Assembly: GCA_028689615.1 (NCBI GenBank)
Contig: JAQVCV010000030.1
Span: 1-53,078 of the forward strand
Source of the DNA: Bacteroidales bacterium
GTDB taxonomy: Bacteria > Bacteroidota > Bacteroidia > Bacteroidales > TTA-H9
Length of the DNA: 53,078 nucleotides
Direction: 5' to 3'
A program made the translations under genes and the position numbers. Positions 1-7,990 of this stretch are shown here, in pieces. The notes below the pieces were generated by a model. That model searched no databases. It was given only the letters and a program-made list of their open reading frames with translations, and was not told the origin of the DNA. How positions within the stretch are numbered: position 1 is the first letter of the stretch; every line of letters starts with the position of its first letter.

Positions 1-1334
1 TGCTCGCGATTCAAAAAAAACTTACCAACACGTTTTACGTCATCCTGGGGCTCCCCTCAACCGCCATGGGGTTTGGCCTCTCCATTCAGATTGCCGTGCT
101 TAGCTGGATTCTCTCCACCAAGTATGTCCTCGACATTCACCACATCGGCATCGTGTGGGCCGCCGGACCCATTGCCGGTATTTTAGGACAGCCCATCGTG
201 GGGCTTATCAGCGACAAGGTGTGGTTTATGGGTGGCCGCCGCCGCCCGTTTATCATCATCGGAGGTATCCTTACTGCCCTGGCCATCCTGGCGCTGCCCA
301 ACATCGACCGCATCAACGATTTCCTTGGCATCGGCAGCATGTTGGCCGTGGCCATCACCGTGGCCCTCACCCTCGATTTGGCCATCAACATCAGTTTCAA
401 TCCCACCCGCGCCATCATTGCCGATGTAACCCCCGACGGCACCCCGCGCACCAAGGGCTACACCTGGATGCAATCGGTGTCGAACCTGTTCGGGAGTCTG
501 GCTTATTTAATGGGAGCACTCATTGGCAACTACGCCCTTATTTATATTGGCGCGGTGGTGGTGCTGGCATTTTCTATTGTGCCGATGTTTTTTATTGAAG
601 AGCCCCGCGAACTGGTGAAGCCGGAAGCCACCGGACACGATGGCGAAGCCGTGAAGACCGAATGGGGGCAACTGTTCAGGATTTACGGGGCCCATTTCTT
701 CTCGTGGCTGGGGGTGCAAACCATGTTCGTGTATATCATCGCCTTCTTGCAACAAAAGATGTTCAGCCCCGAGGTGGTGCAGAAATACGCCCTGGTGCAG
801 GAGTTGAAACAAAAAGGAGCTGCCCTTACCGACGAGCTGATGGCTGTTGATAAGCTCATTACCGATCAGACCGGGCAGATGATCGGCATCGCCTTTTTCC
901 TGCTCAATGCCGTGAGTTTTTTGATGCCTGCCATGCTGCTCGAACCTTTGTCGCGAAAGCTGGGGCGGGTGAAAGTACACATCGGTGCCCTGCTGATTAT
1001 GTCGTTGGGTTATTTGGTAATAGCCATGATGGTGCACACCCCGATGATGCTCTACGCGATGATAGCAGTGGTGTGCGTGGGATGGGCTGCCGTGGTAAGT
1101 CTGCCGTTTGCCATCATGTCGGAGAAGGTTGACAAGAGCCGCATGGGCTATTTCATGGGATTGTTCAACCTTTCGGTGGTGTTGCCCCAACTCACCAGCA
1201 GCCTCTTCGTGGGCTATTTCGTGCGCGAAGCAGCCGATAAATCCATCGTGTTTTACATCAGCTTCGTGTCGCTGGCCATCTCGGCTTTGCTTTGGATGCT
1301 GGTAAGCGAGAGGCGGCAGAGCGGGAAGATTTGA
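1..1334 (+). CDS. MFS transporter, SLC45/sugar-cation symporter-like (5'-partial)
   Basis: Probable inner-membrane sugar transporter of the major facilitator superfamily. The frame is open to the left edge. The first two bases are TG followed in frame by CTC GCG ATT, so the true ATG probably begins one base outside the window, giving MLAIQKKLTNTFYVILG. The internal ATG at 66 would cut into the first membrane helix. Visible: about twelve hydrophobic segments, the MFS loop 2-3 signature GLISDKVWFMGGRRRPF (the RxGRRRPF form typical of SLC45 and sucrose carriers), and a charged central loop near residues 205-235. A long hydrophilic insertion rich in Lys, Glu and Gln follows the seventh helix. The family is clear; the substrate is inferred only as a sugar. 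The stop at 1334 is followed by about 150 bases with no gene. Confidence 0.85.
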   Translation, partial: LAIQKKLTNTFYVILGLPSTAMGFGLSIQIAVLSWILSTKYVLDIHHIGIVWAAGPIAGILGQPIVGLISDKVWFMGGRRRPFIIIGGILTALAILALPNIDRINDFLGIGSMLAVAITVALTLDLAINISFNPTRAIIADVTPDGTPRTKGYTWMQSVSNLFGSLAYLMGALIGNYALIYIGAVVVLAFSIVPMFFIEEPRELVKPEATGHDGEAVKTEWGQLFRIYGAHFFSWLGVQTMFVYIIAFLQQKMFSPEVVQKYALVQELKQKGAALTDELMAVDKLITDQTGQMIGIAFFLLNAVSFLMPAMLLEPLSRKLGRVKVHIGALLIMSLGYLVIAMMVHTPMMLYAMIAVVCVGWAAVVSLPFAIMSEKVDKSRMGYFMGLFNLSVVLPQLTSSLFVGYFVREAADKSIVFYISFVSLAISALLWMLVSERRQSGKI

Positions 1335-1490
1335 TGCTTTGCTGATTCTGAAGCACCGCCTCAGTCCCGCGAATGGGAGAAAGCGAATTGACGATTTGTT
1401 AGATCAGTTGACAGAGCGCTTCCGGCGGTAATCGGAAGGGGAGGTTGAGGTTGCTTTCGGCCTCGCGATGGTGCTCTTCACTTGCTTTTA
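1335..1490. other. Intergenic spacer after the MFS gene
   Basis: No open frame, tRNA-like fold or promoter box stands out here. It separates the MFS stop codon from the inverted repeat that starts at 1491. Confidence 0.5.
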
Positions 1491-1533
1491 CAAGAGATGC
1501 AGGGGGCGGCGTAGCCGCCCCCTGCATCTCTTG
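1491..1533. repeat. Perfect 20-bp inverted repeat
   Basis: Arms 1491-1510 and 1514-1533 are exact reverse complements around the 3-base spacer GTA. The inner part is GGGGGCGGC/GCCGCCCCC. Transcribed, it would form a very stable hairpin, and as DNA it could extrude a cruciform. It lies 157 bases after the MFS stop and lacks a long T-run, so it is not a classical terminator. A REP/PU-like intergenic element is the better guess. Confidence 0.75.
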
Positions 1534-1556
1534 TTGTTTAACGGGGTGAATTGTAG

Positions 1557-1890
1557 TCAAACCTGTCAGTTTTTTGAAACCTGACAGGTTTAAAAAGCAG
1601 GGATGGTTTGTTGATGGAAATCAAACCTGTCAGGTTTTTGAAACCTGACAGGTTTAAAAAGCAGGTATGGTTTGTTGATGGAAGTCAAACCTGTCAGGTA
1701 TTTGAAACCTGACAGGTTTAAAAAGCAGGTATGGTTTGTTGATGGAAATCAAACCTGTCAGGTTTTGAAACCTGACAGGTTTAAAAAGCAGGGATGGTTT
1801 GTTGATGGAAATCAAACCTGTCAAGTTTTTGAAACTGACAGGTTTAAAAAGCGGGGATGGTTTGTTGATGGAAATCAAACCTGTCAGGTT
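1557..1890. repeat. Tandem array of nested palindromes, 64-bp period, 5 copies plus a partial
   Basis: The repeat starts at 1557, 1621, 1685, 1749, 1812 and 1875, so the period is 64, 64, 64, 63 and 63 bases. Each unit has AAACCTGTCAGGTTT, a short spacer, then its reverse complement AAACCTGACAGGTTT, then a conserved linker containing GCAGGGATGGTTTG. Each 15-mer is also nearly palindromic on its own (AAACCTG/CAGGTTT), so two alternative hairpin registers exist. The last copy stops after its first half and runs into a T-stretch. The linkers are almost identical between copies, which excludes CRISPR spacers. Open frames across it on both strands are by-products of the repeat. Confidence 0.9.
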
Positions 1891-1970
1891 TTTTTGTTTT
1901 CTTCCCATTTATATTTTTTTCTCATCAAGTTGTTTCCCGAATATGTATAACTCTACATTAAATTTCAAGG

Positions 1971-1995
1971 GACTTGTTTTTTCAAAAAACAAGTC
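1971..1995. repeat. Perfect 12-bp inverted repeat just upstream of a promoter
   Basis: GACTTGTTTTTT (1971-1982) and AAAAAACAAGTC (1984-1995) are exact reverse complements around a single C. It could terminate transcription from the repeat side, since TTTTC follows, or act as an operator. It ends 12 bases before the -33 box of the next promoter. Confidence 0.6.
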
Positions 1996-2007
1996 TTTTC
2001 AAGAAAA

Positions 2008-2038
2008 TTTGCATTTGGTTACAAAACCTCTATCTTTG
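2008..2038 (+). promoter_or_regulatory. Consensus Bacteroidota promoter (TTTG-N19-TATCTTTG)
   Basis: TTTG at 2008-2011 is followed after exactly 19 bases by TATCTTTG at 2031-2038. This matches the known Bacteroidota primary-sigma consensus TTTG-N19-TAnnTTTG without mismatch. Transcription would start near 2045 and run into the long leader before the 226-aa gene. Confidence 0.8.
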
Positions 2039-2044
2039 TGCCTG

Positions 2045-2225
2045 TGAGTTGCTGGTAACAGATAACTCCGCGGTAATGAGCGTTCTTTGAAATATGATGC
2101 CCTGATACACGAGCAGGAGAGCCTAAACCAACGACTGTCGGAACGATGACAGACGCCTGCCAGCTATACCGAATCGGCTTGAAGTAACAACTTAACTTAC
2201 AGTCAAGCCTCTTGGTACGGTTTTA
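2045..2225 (+). ncRNA. Putative structured RNA leader with boxA-like element
   Basis: Directly downstream of the consensus promoter, with no open frame. GTTCTTTGAAA at about 2083-2093 resembles a boxA antitermination element. GCAGG (2113-2117) can pair with CCTGC (2156-2160), enclosing a second hairpin CTGTC/GACAG (about 2137-2154). CCTG at 2101 offers an alternative partner for GCAGG. GGCTTGA (2176-2182) pairs with TCAAGCC (2202-2208), flanked by further complementarity. Nested and competing stems suggest a folded leader or small RNA. No known riboswitch family was recognised, so the RNA call is inference from promoter plus fold. Confidence 0.4.
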
Positions 2226-2237
2226 CCTTCGGTGAGA

Positions 2238-2370
2238 TAGTTCGTCCCGAGAGCGAAGCGACTATAGTCCCGAGAGCGAAGTGACTATAGTCCCGAGAAC
2301 GAAGTGATTCGGGATTAGCTTCGCTGAGAATAGTTCGTCCCGAGAGCGAAGCGACTCGGGATACCTTCGG
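2238..2370. repeat. Hairpin-forming 23-bp-period repeats (TCCCGAGAGCGAAGCGA)
   Basis: TCCCGAG recurs at 2245, 2268, 2291 and 2338, with spacing 23, 23 and 47 bases. Between copies lies GCGAAGTGACTATAG or a close variant. The last copy forms a hairpin TCCCGAG...CTCGGGA. The accompanying words ACCTTCGGTGAGA and GCTTCGCTGAGAATAG also recur. It lies between the leader and the 21-bp repeat tract. Confidence 0.7.
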
Positions 2371-2584
2371 TGAGAATAGTTCGGGAAACCGCTTCCAGGT
2401 TCAATGCTTTGCATTTCACTAATAAGCGGTATAAGGTGGTACAACGGTACAATCCGTATTTTTGAGCCCCCCCATGGATAGCGCTCTTCTCCCCTTCTTT
2501 TCAATACTTTCTGGTTTTGAAGGGTTGTTGCATACGTTGAAATCCTTTCCGATTCGGGCTGACGATTGCATGATATTTATGCAA

Positions 2585-2780
2585 AACACGGTTTGAATGA
2601 TGTGAAACACGGTTTGAATGGTGTGAAATTGGGTTTGAATGTTGAAAAATTGGGTTTGAATGTCGAAAACTGAGTTTGTATAATATGAAACTCAGTTTGA
2701 ATGACCTAAAACTCGGTTTACGTAATGTAAAACTCGGTTTGAATGGTGTAAAATACGGTGTAAGCACCCGAAAGGTGCCC
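2585..2780. repeat. Degenerate tandem repeat, 21-bp period, nine units
   Basis: The word GGTTTGAATG or a variant recurs with its GTTT at 2591, 2612, 2633, 2654, 2674, 2695, 2716, 2737 and 2758, so the period is 21 bases in all but one step. On the minus strand it is open and reads as seven-residue repeats of HSNRVSH type. On the plus strand the later units read KLGLNGV-like heptads, but stops interrupt the earlier units. A 7-codon period suggests decay of a coding repeat, though purely non-coding amplification is possible. Confidence 0.7.
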
Positions 2781-3149
2781 TGAACCGATCGGCAGCGACC
2801 CAATCGAAGTGTGAAGCCACCCAAACAGAGGCAGCAGCAGCCCAAATGGAGCTGAAAGTTAGTTGAATGGCTGCGCAACCTGGCCCAAGGGACACGGAAA
2901 GGAAGAAAATGGAGAAAAAAGTTGTTGAACAGACAGAAAGGATAGGTTTAACCTCCTGACAGAGATCTATTCAACAGCAGAAGGTGCTTCAAAAAAAAGC
3001 CCATCGGGCATCAGCCACCTCTAACTCATGTAACAGGAGAGAGAACAAGTGTAGAAGAAGCCTAACCCGGAGAATGTTGAAGACAACCCAACGCGATGCT
3101 TGACCAGACTGTTGATGACCCTATTATAAACCTTTAAAATTAACAAGCT
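2781..3149. other. Long 5' region of the 226-aa gene
   Basis: This stretch holds no gene I can support. It continues the roughly 1.1-kb untranslated region that starts at the promoter near 2030 and reaches the ATG at 3150. Purine-rich segments and a short GCCCATCGGGC inverted repeat near 2999-3010 are visible. No second strong promoter is evident close to the start codon, so the 226-aa gene may depend on the distant one. Confidence 0.4.
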
Positions 3150-3830
3150 ATGAAAATTTTGTATTTGAATCGTTACCGGATGCTGCTTGCCACCGACGCA
3201 GCGATTGCAGCAAACACCGAAGCCATGAATGCCATCCCGGGGTTCAGCCCCTTGTATGTGCAATTCAAAACCAAAATGACCCAGTTGGATGCAGAACTCG
3301 ACGAAGAAACCAAGACCATCATCAGGTTAAGTCCGAAGAAAAACAACCTGAAAAGCGAAATTGCCGCCCTGGTGGTTGAGGGAATTGCCTATGGCGAAGC
3401 CTGGGGCACCTCGACTGACAACAGCGAGTTTATAGCCCGCATTCACTACACGATCAGCGACCTGAAAGGCTCGGCCGATGTAAACTTCATCGGGCGGTGC
3501 CGCAACATCGTGAAAGAGCTTACAGCCCAAAAAACCGAGATTGCCCCCTTCGGCCTTACCGAGGAGAAACTGGCAGCCATGACCGAGAAGATCAACCTCT
3601 TCGCCGCTCTTGTTCCACAGGGACGCATACAGGTTGGGCAACAAAAAAACGACAAAGCCCGCCAGGAAACCCTGATTGACCAAGCCATGGTTTTGGTAAA
3701 AAAACTCGACAAACTGGTGAACATCCTCCAGTACTCCAACCAGCAACTCTTCTCGCTCTACAAAACTGCCCGCGTGATCGTGGATGCCCACCGTCGCAAA
3801 AGTACGAAAGATAATACACCGCTAATATAA
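3150..3830 (+). CDS. Hypothetical 226-aa helical protein behind a repeat-rich leader
   Basis: I do not recognise a named family. The protein has no signal peptide and no membrane segment, so it is probably cytoplasmic. It looks largely alpha-helical with many Lys, Glu, Ala and Leu. It starts MKILYLNRYRMLLATDAA and ends with a basic stretch YKTARVIVDAHRRKSTK, which could bind nucleic acid. No catalytic signature is visible. The only in-frame ATG near the 5' end is at 3150, preceded by an AT-rich stretch rather than a Shine-Dalgarno site. It sits alone after 1.1 kb of structured non-coding DNA and before an AT-rich gene. The combination of strong promoter, folded leader, two tandem-repeat tracts and this gene looks like one composite unit. 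Coding status is well supported by its length and codon use; function is unknown. Confidence 0.7.
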   Translation: MKILYLNRYRMLLATDAAIAANTEAMNAIPGFSPLYVQFKTKMTQLDAELDEETKTIIRLSPKKNNLKSEIAALVVEGIAYGEAWGTSTDNSEFIARIHYTISDLKGSADVNFIGRCRNIVKELTAQKTEIAPFGLTEEKLAAMTEKINLFAALVPQGRIQVGQQKNDKARQETLIDQAMVLVKKLDKLVNILQYSNQQLFSLYKTARVIVDAHRRKSTKDNTPLI

Positions 3831-3953
3831 ATTATAATTATGTAACTACTTACTAATAATGGCATTCAAAAGCTGTTAATATTCAATAAATGTAATTTTA
3901 AATATTTATTTTTTTAAATCAATCCAATATTTATCCTTTTTAAAACTAAAATT

Positions 3954-6900
3954 ATGAAATCTTTCATTATGTCCTCTCTTTTATTTGTTTGTGTTTTGCT
4001 CGAACCTAGAATAGCATTATCCCAAAAAGACACCTATCCTGTCGTTGTAAATCCAGACTTTCTAGTATATGATACAAGTGTTCCAGCTCCCAGAAATTTG
4101 AGTGCCGTTTATGCATGGGATAGCAACTTAGGAAATGTAGTACATGGCCTCGGGTACAATCATTCTAATCTTGATCCGGTAATTAAAATATTTATTTCGT
4201 CAGATAAGATGTCTTTTTCCCAATCTTTATATACATGGAAGGACTACGAATACACTGGTAGTATCGAAATTTCAACCTGTACTCCATCTTCATTAAACAA
4301 TATTTATTTCGTAATGACAAATGAAGACACATCAGATATTCCTAAAACGGGACAAATAATTTTCCATATTCCGGACTCAACTACTTTTAGTTATAATGTT
4401 ACCAGATCATTTAAATTTTCATTTAAATCTGATCGTCTATATAAAAGATTGGTTGTTTATTCCGAAGGCTCGACCTTGAGTAGAGGCATGGAATTTCATA
4501 AGATAAATTTTCGGCTATTAAACTATCAGTTTAATGCAGGTGATGATCGGACAATTTGTTTAAATGAATATACAAGGTTGGGAGGAGATACTCTCTCTCA
4601 AAATGGTCCGACAGTGTACGGATGCTCAAGCTTTCCTCAGTGGAGAACAGAATATTCAAATAGTGTTTTTTCAACAGAAAGCAATCCAAGTGTGTCACCA
4701 AGTATTACTACAAGATACTATCTGATGACGGATAATAATATTCGAGATTCTGTTACAGTTTATGTAAATCCCTGCCTTTGCGAATGGCCTACCCAGTTGA
4801 ATTCAAGCAACGATCTTACTCCAATTGACGTGGTTGCTACACCCAATTATGTGTATAATCTCTACCATCTCACAGGCTCTCAACTGCAAACACCTTTCTG
4901 CAACTACCCTGTGTACTCCAATACCTCGTCAGGCAGCAAGATTCTGCTGGCCGTTCACCGTAAAGACGGAACCCTAAAGACCATCCGGTCGCTCAATGTT
5001 ACAGAACTTTACCCGGGAGTTGAACCTGTTGTGTGCGCCGTGAACGATAATGTGATTATTTCGATAGGTTACAAAGGTACGATATTTGATTTCGACAACA
5101 ACACCAATATCTCTAACTCCTCGGCGGGAAAATTTGCAACGAACGTACTATGCTTCAATAACGAAGGCGCGGTGTTATGGCAGCAAAATATGACTTCGGT
5201 AAATGGCAATATCTACGGATGTGATCTTACTGTAGGCAGTTCCGTTATCTATGTAATGGGAAATAAGCCTTATGGCAGAATAGGATCCTTCACCACCAAT
5301 CAAGGTACCTTTATTGCATACATAAACAAAACAAATGGTTCAGTTACTGGTGCTGCAACAATTGGCTCATCCTACTCCTGGCCAAGTATCACTACCATCA
5401 CTTTTAATGGTTCTGAAGCATTGCTTTCAAACCAATGCGGAACCTTTAAAGTGTTTTCTAATAATACATTATTGAATACTTTTCCCAACCTATACTCTTC
5501 TCTTTCCGCATCGTCGAAAGACAAAGTGTTTTATAACGGCGATGACAAGATTTGGGTATTAGATGAGCCCGATTATCTATACGGGTTTACGATAAGTACA
5601 AGACCTACACTTAACATCACTCCAATGAGTGGCACCTGGCCCTATTCAATACCCAACAGCAGTTTCGTGGACATGGATTGTGATGCTGATACTTTGTATT
5701 TCTCAACCAATTACAGAAAAGGAGACGACAAATTCCATTTTCTTCTTACCTATAATGCCACATTGCTTCAAAAAGCAAACGAAGCCCAAACCGACGGCGA
5801 AGCCTTCTTTGGTCTCGATAAGGAGAATGAACGGATCTATTCCTCAGATTACAATTCACCCACAACCAGCATCAGAAGTTTCGATCTTAATTTGGTGGCA
5901 GAGGGGTGCAACAAGTTGTATGTTGATGCGGGGAATAATAGGACCATCTGTGCTGTTGATACAATTACAATTGGGGGTTCGCCAAGTGCTTGGGGCGGAT
6001 CAGGAAGTTATAATTACCAATGGCAATCGTCTCCGGCTACAACAGTAGCATCAGTAAGCAATCCATCAGTTTCTCCCGATGAAAATACGATATTTACTAT
6101 ATTAGCCACGGACTCCTCCAATTTGAATAATTGTAAATATGACGAGATGCAAATTTTTTTTTCGGAAGAGTGTTGCCCTTGGCCAAAAAAAATAATAAAA
6201 CAACATATTATCTATCCATATATTTTTAGCGAAGGTGCTTTTGTTGAAAAAAGTATAATGAGTTTAAATTCATCAAGAAAACTGAGTTCTTTAATAGCTA
6301 CCTGGAATACCACGAAAAATACTACCACTAGTGATTCTTCCTATGTCGTTTTTGATGATTATGATACAGTTTTTATGGATTTTGTTGCCTCTTCAACATA
6401 TTTGTTCATTTCGATTGATAGCAGTGGTAATTATCTATTCAAGAAAACTAAGCAAGGCTTAGCCCATAGTATTCACCGTACTGAAGATGATAGAACAATT
6501 GTAACCGGACCACTTCATGACCCTATTAGCGAAAACTATCTCATTTTTGGAGACACTAATTCTAGATACTTCAAAATAAGTATATTCGACGACCAGGGAA
6601 ATTTGTCATGCTCCCGTATTATATATAGCATACATTTTATGCCTAATTTTGAAAGGGGAGATAAAACTCTATTATTTGATTCGACATTGTTTTTTATTGG
6701 TAAAGCTCTTGATGATACAATTGATGGTATTGAAGTGCCTGTTAATAATGTATGTCTGTTTGGTATGAACATCAATACTTTGGAGATAATTAGGATTAAC
6801 CCACTATATGAATGCTTACCCCTTCAATTCTCTTATTATTTGTCAATCATTCCATCCATTATGTCGTTTCAGAAGTCTGATTCATCAATATGGTTTTTTA

Positions 6901-7724
6901 ACTCCTATGATTACTCCACAACAACGCCTAAGGAACTTAACCTTTATAAATTTTCGCTTTTTTCAAATAGTTTCCAGTCAATAACAATAACAAATGAACA
7001 GGTACCTTGGAGAAGTGCACTGATTAGTCCGAAAATTATAAATTTGGAAACAACTAACAGCAACAACTCAGTTATTATTATTGGAGTTCTTAATGATGTC
7101 CAAATACCTGATAGTGTTTTTTGGCAAGATTTTTACAAATTTCGACACTTAACAGTGGATTTTCAAAATTCGTCATATACAACAGATTGGATCAATAACA
7201 ATGTTATTACTAATTCCCTTTTATCCGAAGTAATATTATATAATAATGAGGTTTTATTTTGTAATGAAGGTTTAATGAAAATCAATTTAACGACTGGAAT
7301 AAATTCGCTAATTAATGATAACTTGAAATATTATTGTAATTTATTCCTTTTAGATTCATTGTTATATATTCAAGATTACCAAGCTAAGTATTCGATTTTG
7401 AATTTGGAAAATAATAGCATAAACTGTGATATTTTTTGGAATAAAGAGACAAGTCTTATTGGTGTAGAGAAAGATGAAATTGTGCCTGAACAAAAAAATG
7501 TTTATTGCTATCCAAACCCTTTTTCTGAAGAAATTAGAATTTATATACCAGGGTATAACAATATACTTGCCAAAATATATGATATGAACGGCCAACTATT
7601 ACTTAAAACATCATCTTTGATTATTAATGCAAGATCTTTTTCACAAGGAATATATGTTGTTATAGTTCAGGATGAAGAATCAAATATTATCTATAAAGGC
7701 AAATTATTAAAAATCTCCAATTAA
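3954..7724 (+). CDS. Large T9SS type A cargo protein with duplicated Ig-like/propeller-like modules
   Basis: Secreted protein of 1256 aa, predicted to cross the inner membrane by Sec (signal peptide about 1-23, ending in ALSQ) and the outer membrane by the type IX system. The last 75 residues form a type A sorting domain (CYPNPFSEEIRIYIPG..IYDMNGQLL..FSQGIYVVIVQ). The body appears duplicated. An Ig/PKD-like segment beginning AGDDRTICLNE (near residue 197) is followed by CLCEWP and a long beta-rich, possibly propeller-like stretch. A second Ig-like segment beginning AGNNRTICAVD (near 655) is followed by CCPWP and another such stretch. No enzyme motif is seen, so an adhesive or structural role is inferred. 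By eye the first long stretch (4.85-6.0 kb) is richer in GC than the flanking parts, which are strongly AT-rich. This suggests mosaic origin. Confidence 0.8.
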   Translation: MKSFIMSSLLFVCVLLEPRIALSQKDTYPVVVNPDFLVYDTSVPAPRNLSAVYAWDSNLGNVVHGLGYNHSNLDPVIKIFISSDKMSFSQSLYTWKDYEYTGSIEISTCTPSSLNNIYFVMTNEDTSDIPKTGQIIFHIPDSTTFSYNVTRSFKFSFKSDRLYKRLVVYSEGSTLSRGMEFHKINFRLLNYQFNAGDDRTICLNEYTRLGGDTLSQNGPTVYGCSSFPQWRTEYSNSVFSTESNPSVSPSITTRYYLMTDNNIRDSVTVYVNPCLCEWPTQLNSSNDLTPIDVVATPNYVYNLYHLTGSQLQTPFCNYPVYSNTSSGSKILLAVHRKDGTLKTIRSLNVTELYPGVEPVVCAVNDNVIISIGYKGTIFDFDNNTNISNSSAGKFATNVLCFNNEGAVLWQQNMTSVNGNIYGCDLTVGSSVIYVMGNKPYGRIGSFTTNQGTFIAYINKTNGSVTGAATIGSSYSWPSITTITFNGSEALLSNQCGTFKVFSNNTLLNTFPNLYSSLSASSKDKVFYNGDDKIWVLDEPDYLYGFTISTRPTLNITPMSGTWPYSIPNSSFVDMDCDADTLYFSTNYRKGDDKFHFLLTYNATLLQKANEAQTDGEAFFGLDKENERIYSSDYNSPTTSIRSFDLNLVAEGCNKLYVDAGNNRTICAVDTITIGGSPSAWGGSGSYNYQWQSSPATTVASVSNPSVSPDENTIFTILATDSSNLNNCKYDEMQIFFSEECCPWPKKIIKQHIIYPYIFSEGAFVEKSIMSLNSSRKLSSLIATWNTTKNTTTSDSSYVVFDDYDTVFMDFVASSTYLFISIDSSGNYLFKKTKQGLAHSIHRTEDDRTIVTGPLHDPISENYLIFGDTNSRYFKISIFDDQGNLSCSRIIYSIHFMPNFERGDKTLLFDSTLFFIGKALDDTIDGIEVPVNNVCLFGMNINTLEIIRINPLYECLPLQFSYYLSIIPSIMSFQKSDSSIWFFNSYDYSTTTPKELNLYKFSLFSNSFQSITITNEQVPWRSALISPKIINLETTNSNNSVIIIGVLNDVQIPDSVFWQDFYKFRHLTVDFQNSSYTTDWINNNVITNSLLSEVILYNNEVLFCNEGLMKINLTTGINSLINDNLKYYCNLFLLDSLLYIQDYQAKYSILNLENNSINCDIFWNKETSLIGVEKDEIVPEQKNVYCYPNPFSEEIRIYIPGYNNILAKIYDMNGQLLLKTSSLIINARSFSQGIYVVIVQDEESNIIYKGKLLKISN

Positions 7725-7940
7725 AACTCTTATTTTTCAATAATTCTTGGATATGAGTTGATCGCAGAAATTATAAGAGTTTGATTTATTCTTAAGATTT
7801 ATTTGCGCTTTAACGACCAATTTAAAGCAATTTGAATAATTATACAGCATTTTATGCTGTGTTACATGAGATGGGGCAATGCAATTCAGTTGCCCCATCT
7901 CCATTTAAACTTATGCCTTTCAAAAACTTGTCAGTTCTTG
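7725..7940. other. AT-rich intergenic region
   Basis: No gene is seen. A short inverted repeat ATACAGCATTTTATGCTGT (about 7841-7859) and the near-repeat GGGGCAATGCAATTCAGTTGCCCC (about 7873-7896) could serve as the terminator of the preceding gene; the latter has arms GGGGCAA/TTGCCCC. Confidence 0.5.
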
Positions 7941-7969
7941 TTTGAGTTAAGGATATTTCTCTATCTTTG
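7941..7969 (+). promoter_or_regulatory. Promoter of the tandem secreted-protein cluster
   Basis: TATCTTTG at 7962-7969 matches the Bacteroidota -7 box, with TTTG at 7941-7944 upstream (17-base spacing, slightly short). Transcription would start near 7976. This makes the apparent TTG codon at 7967 part of the promoter and fixes the true start at the ATG at 7991. Confidence 0.65.
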
Positions 7970-7990
7970 CACTTTCTGGATGTTGAAACT

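Noticed and set aside
1557-1890. Regularly spaced palindromic repeats resembling a CRISPR array
   Set aside because: The linkers between repeats are nearly identical, so there are no unique spacers, and no cas genes are nearby.
1654-1950. Open frames across the 64-bp repeat on both strands
   Set aside because: They arise from the repeat itself because the period is close to a multiple of three; no start signal and no protein-like composition.
2501-2895. Minus-strand open frames with HSNRVSH-type repeats
   Set aside because: They reflect the 21-bp DNA repeat; no promoter or start context and low-complexity composition. Kept as a repeat feature instead.
7967-7990. TTG as an upstream start for the miniature secreted protein
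   Set aside because: It lies within the -7 box TATCTTTG and upstream of the predicted transcript start; ATG 7991 gives a clean signal peptide.
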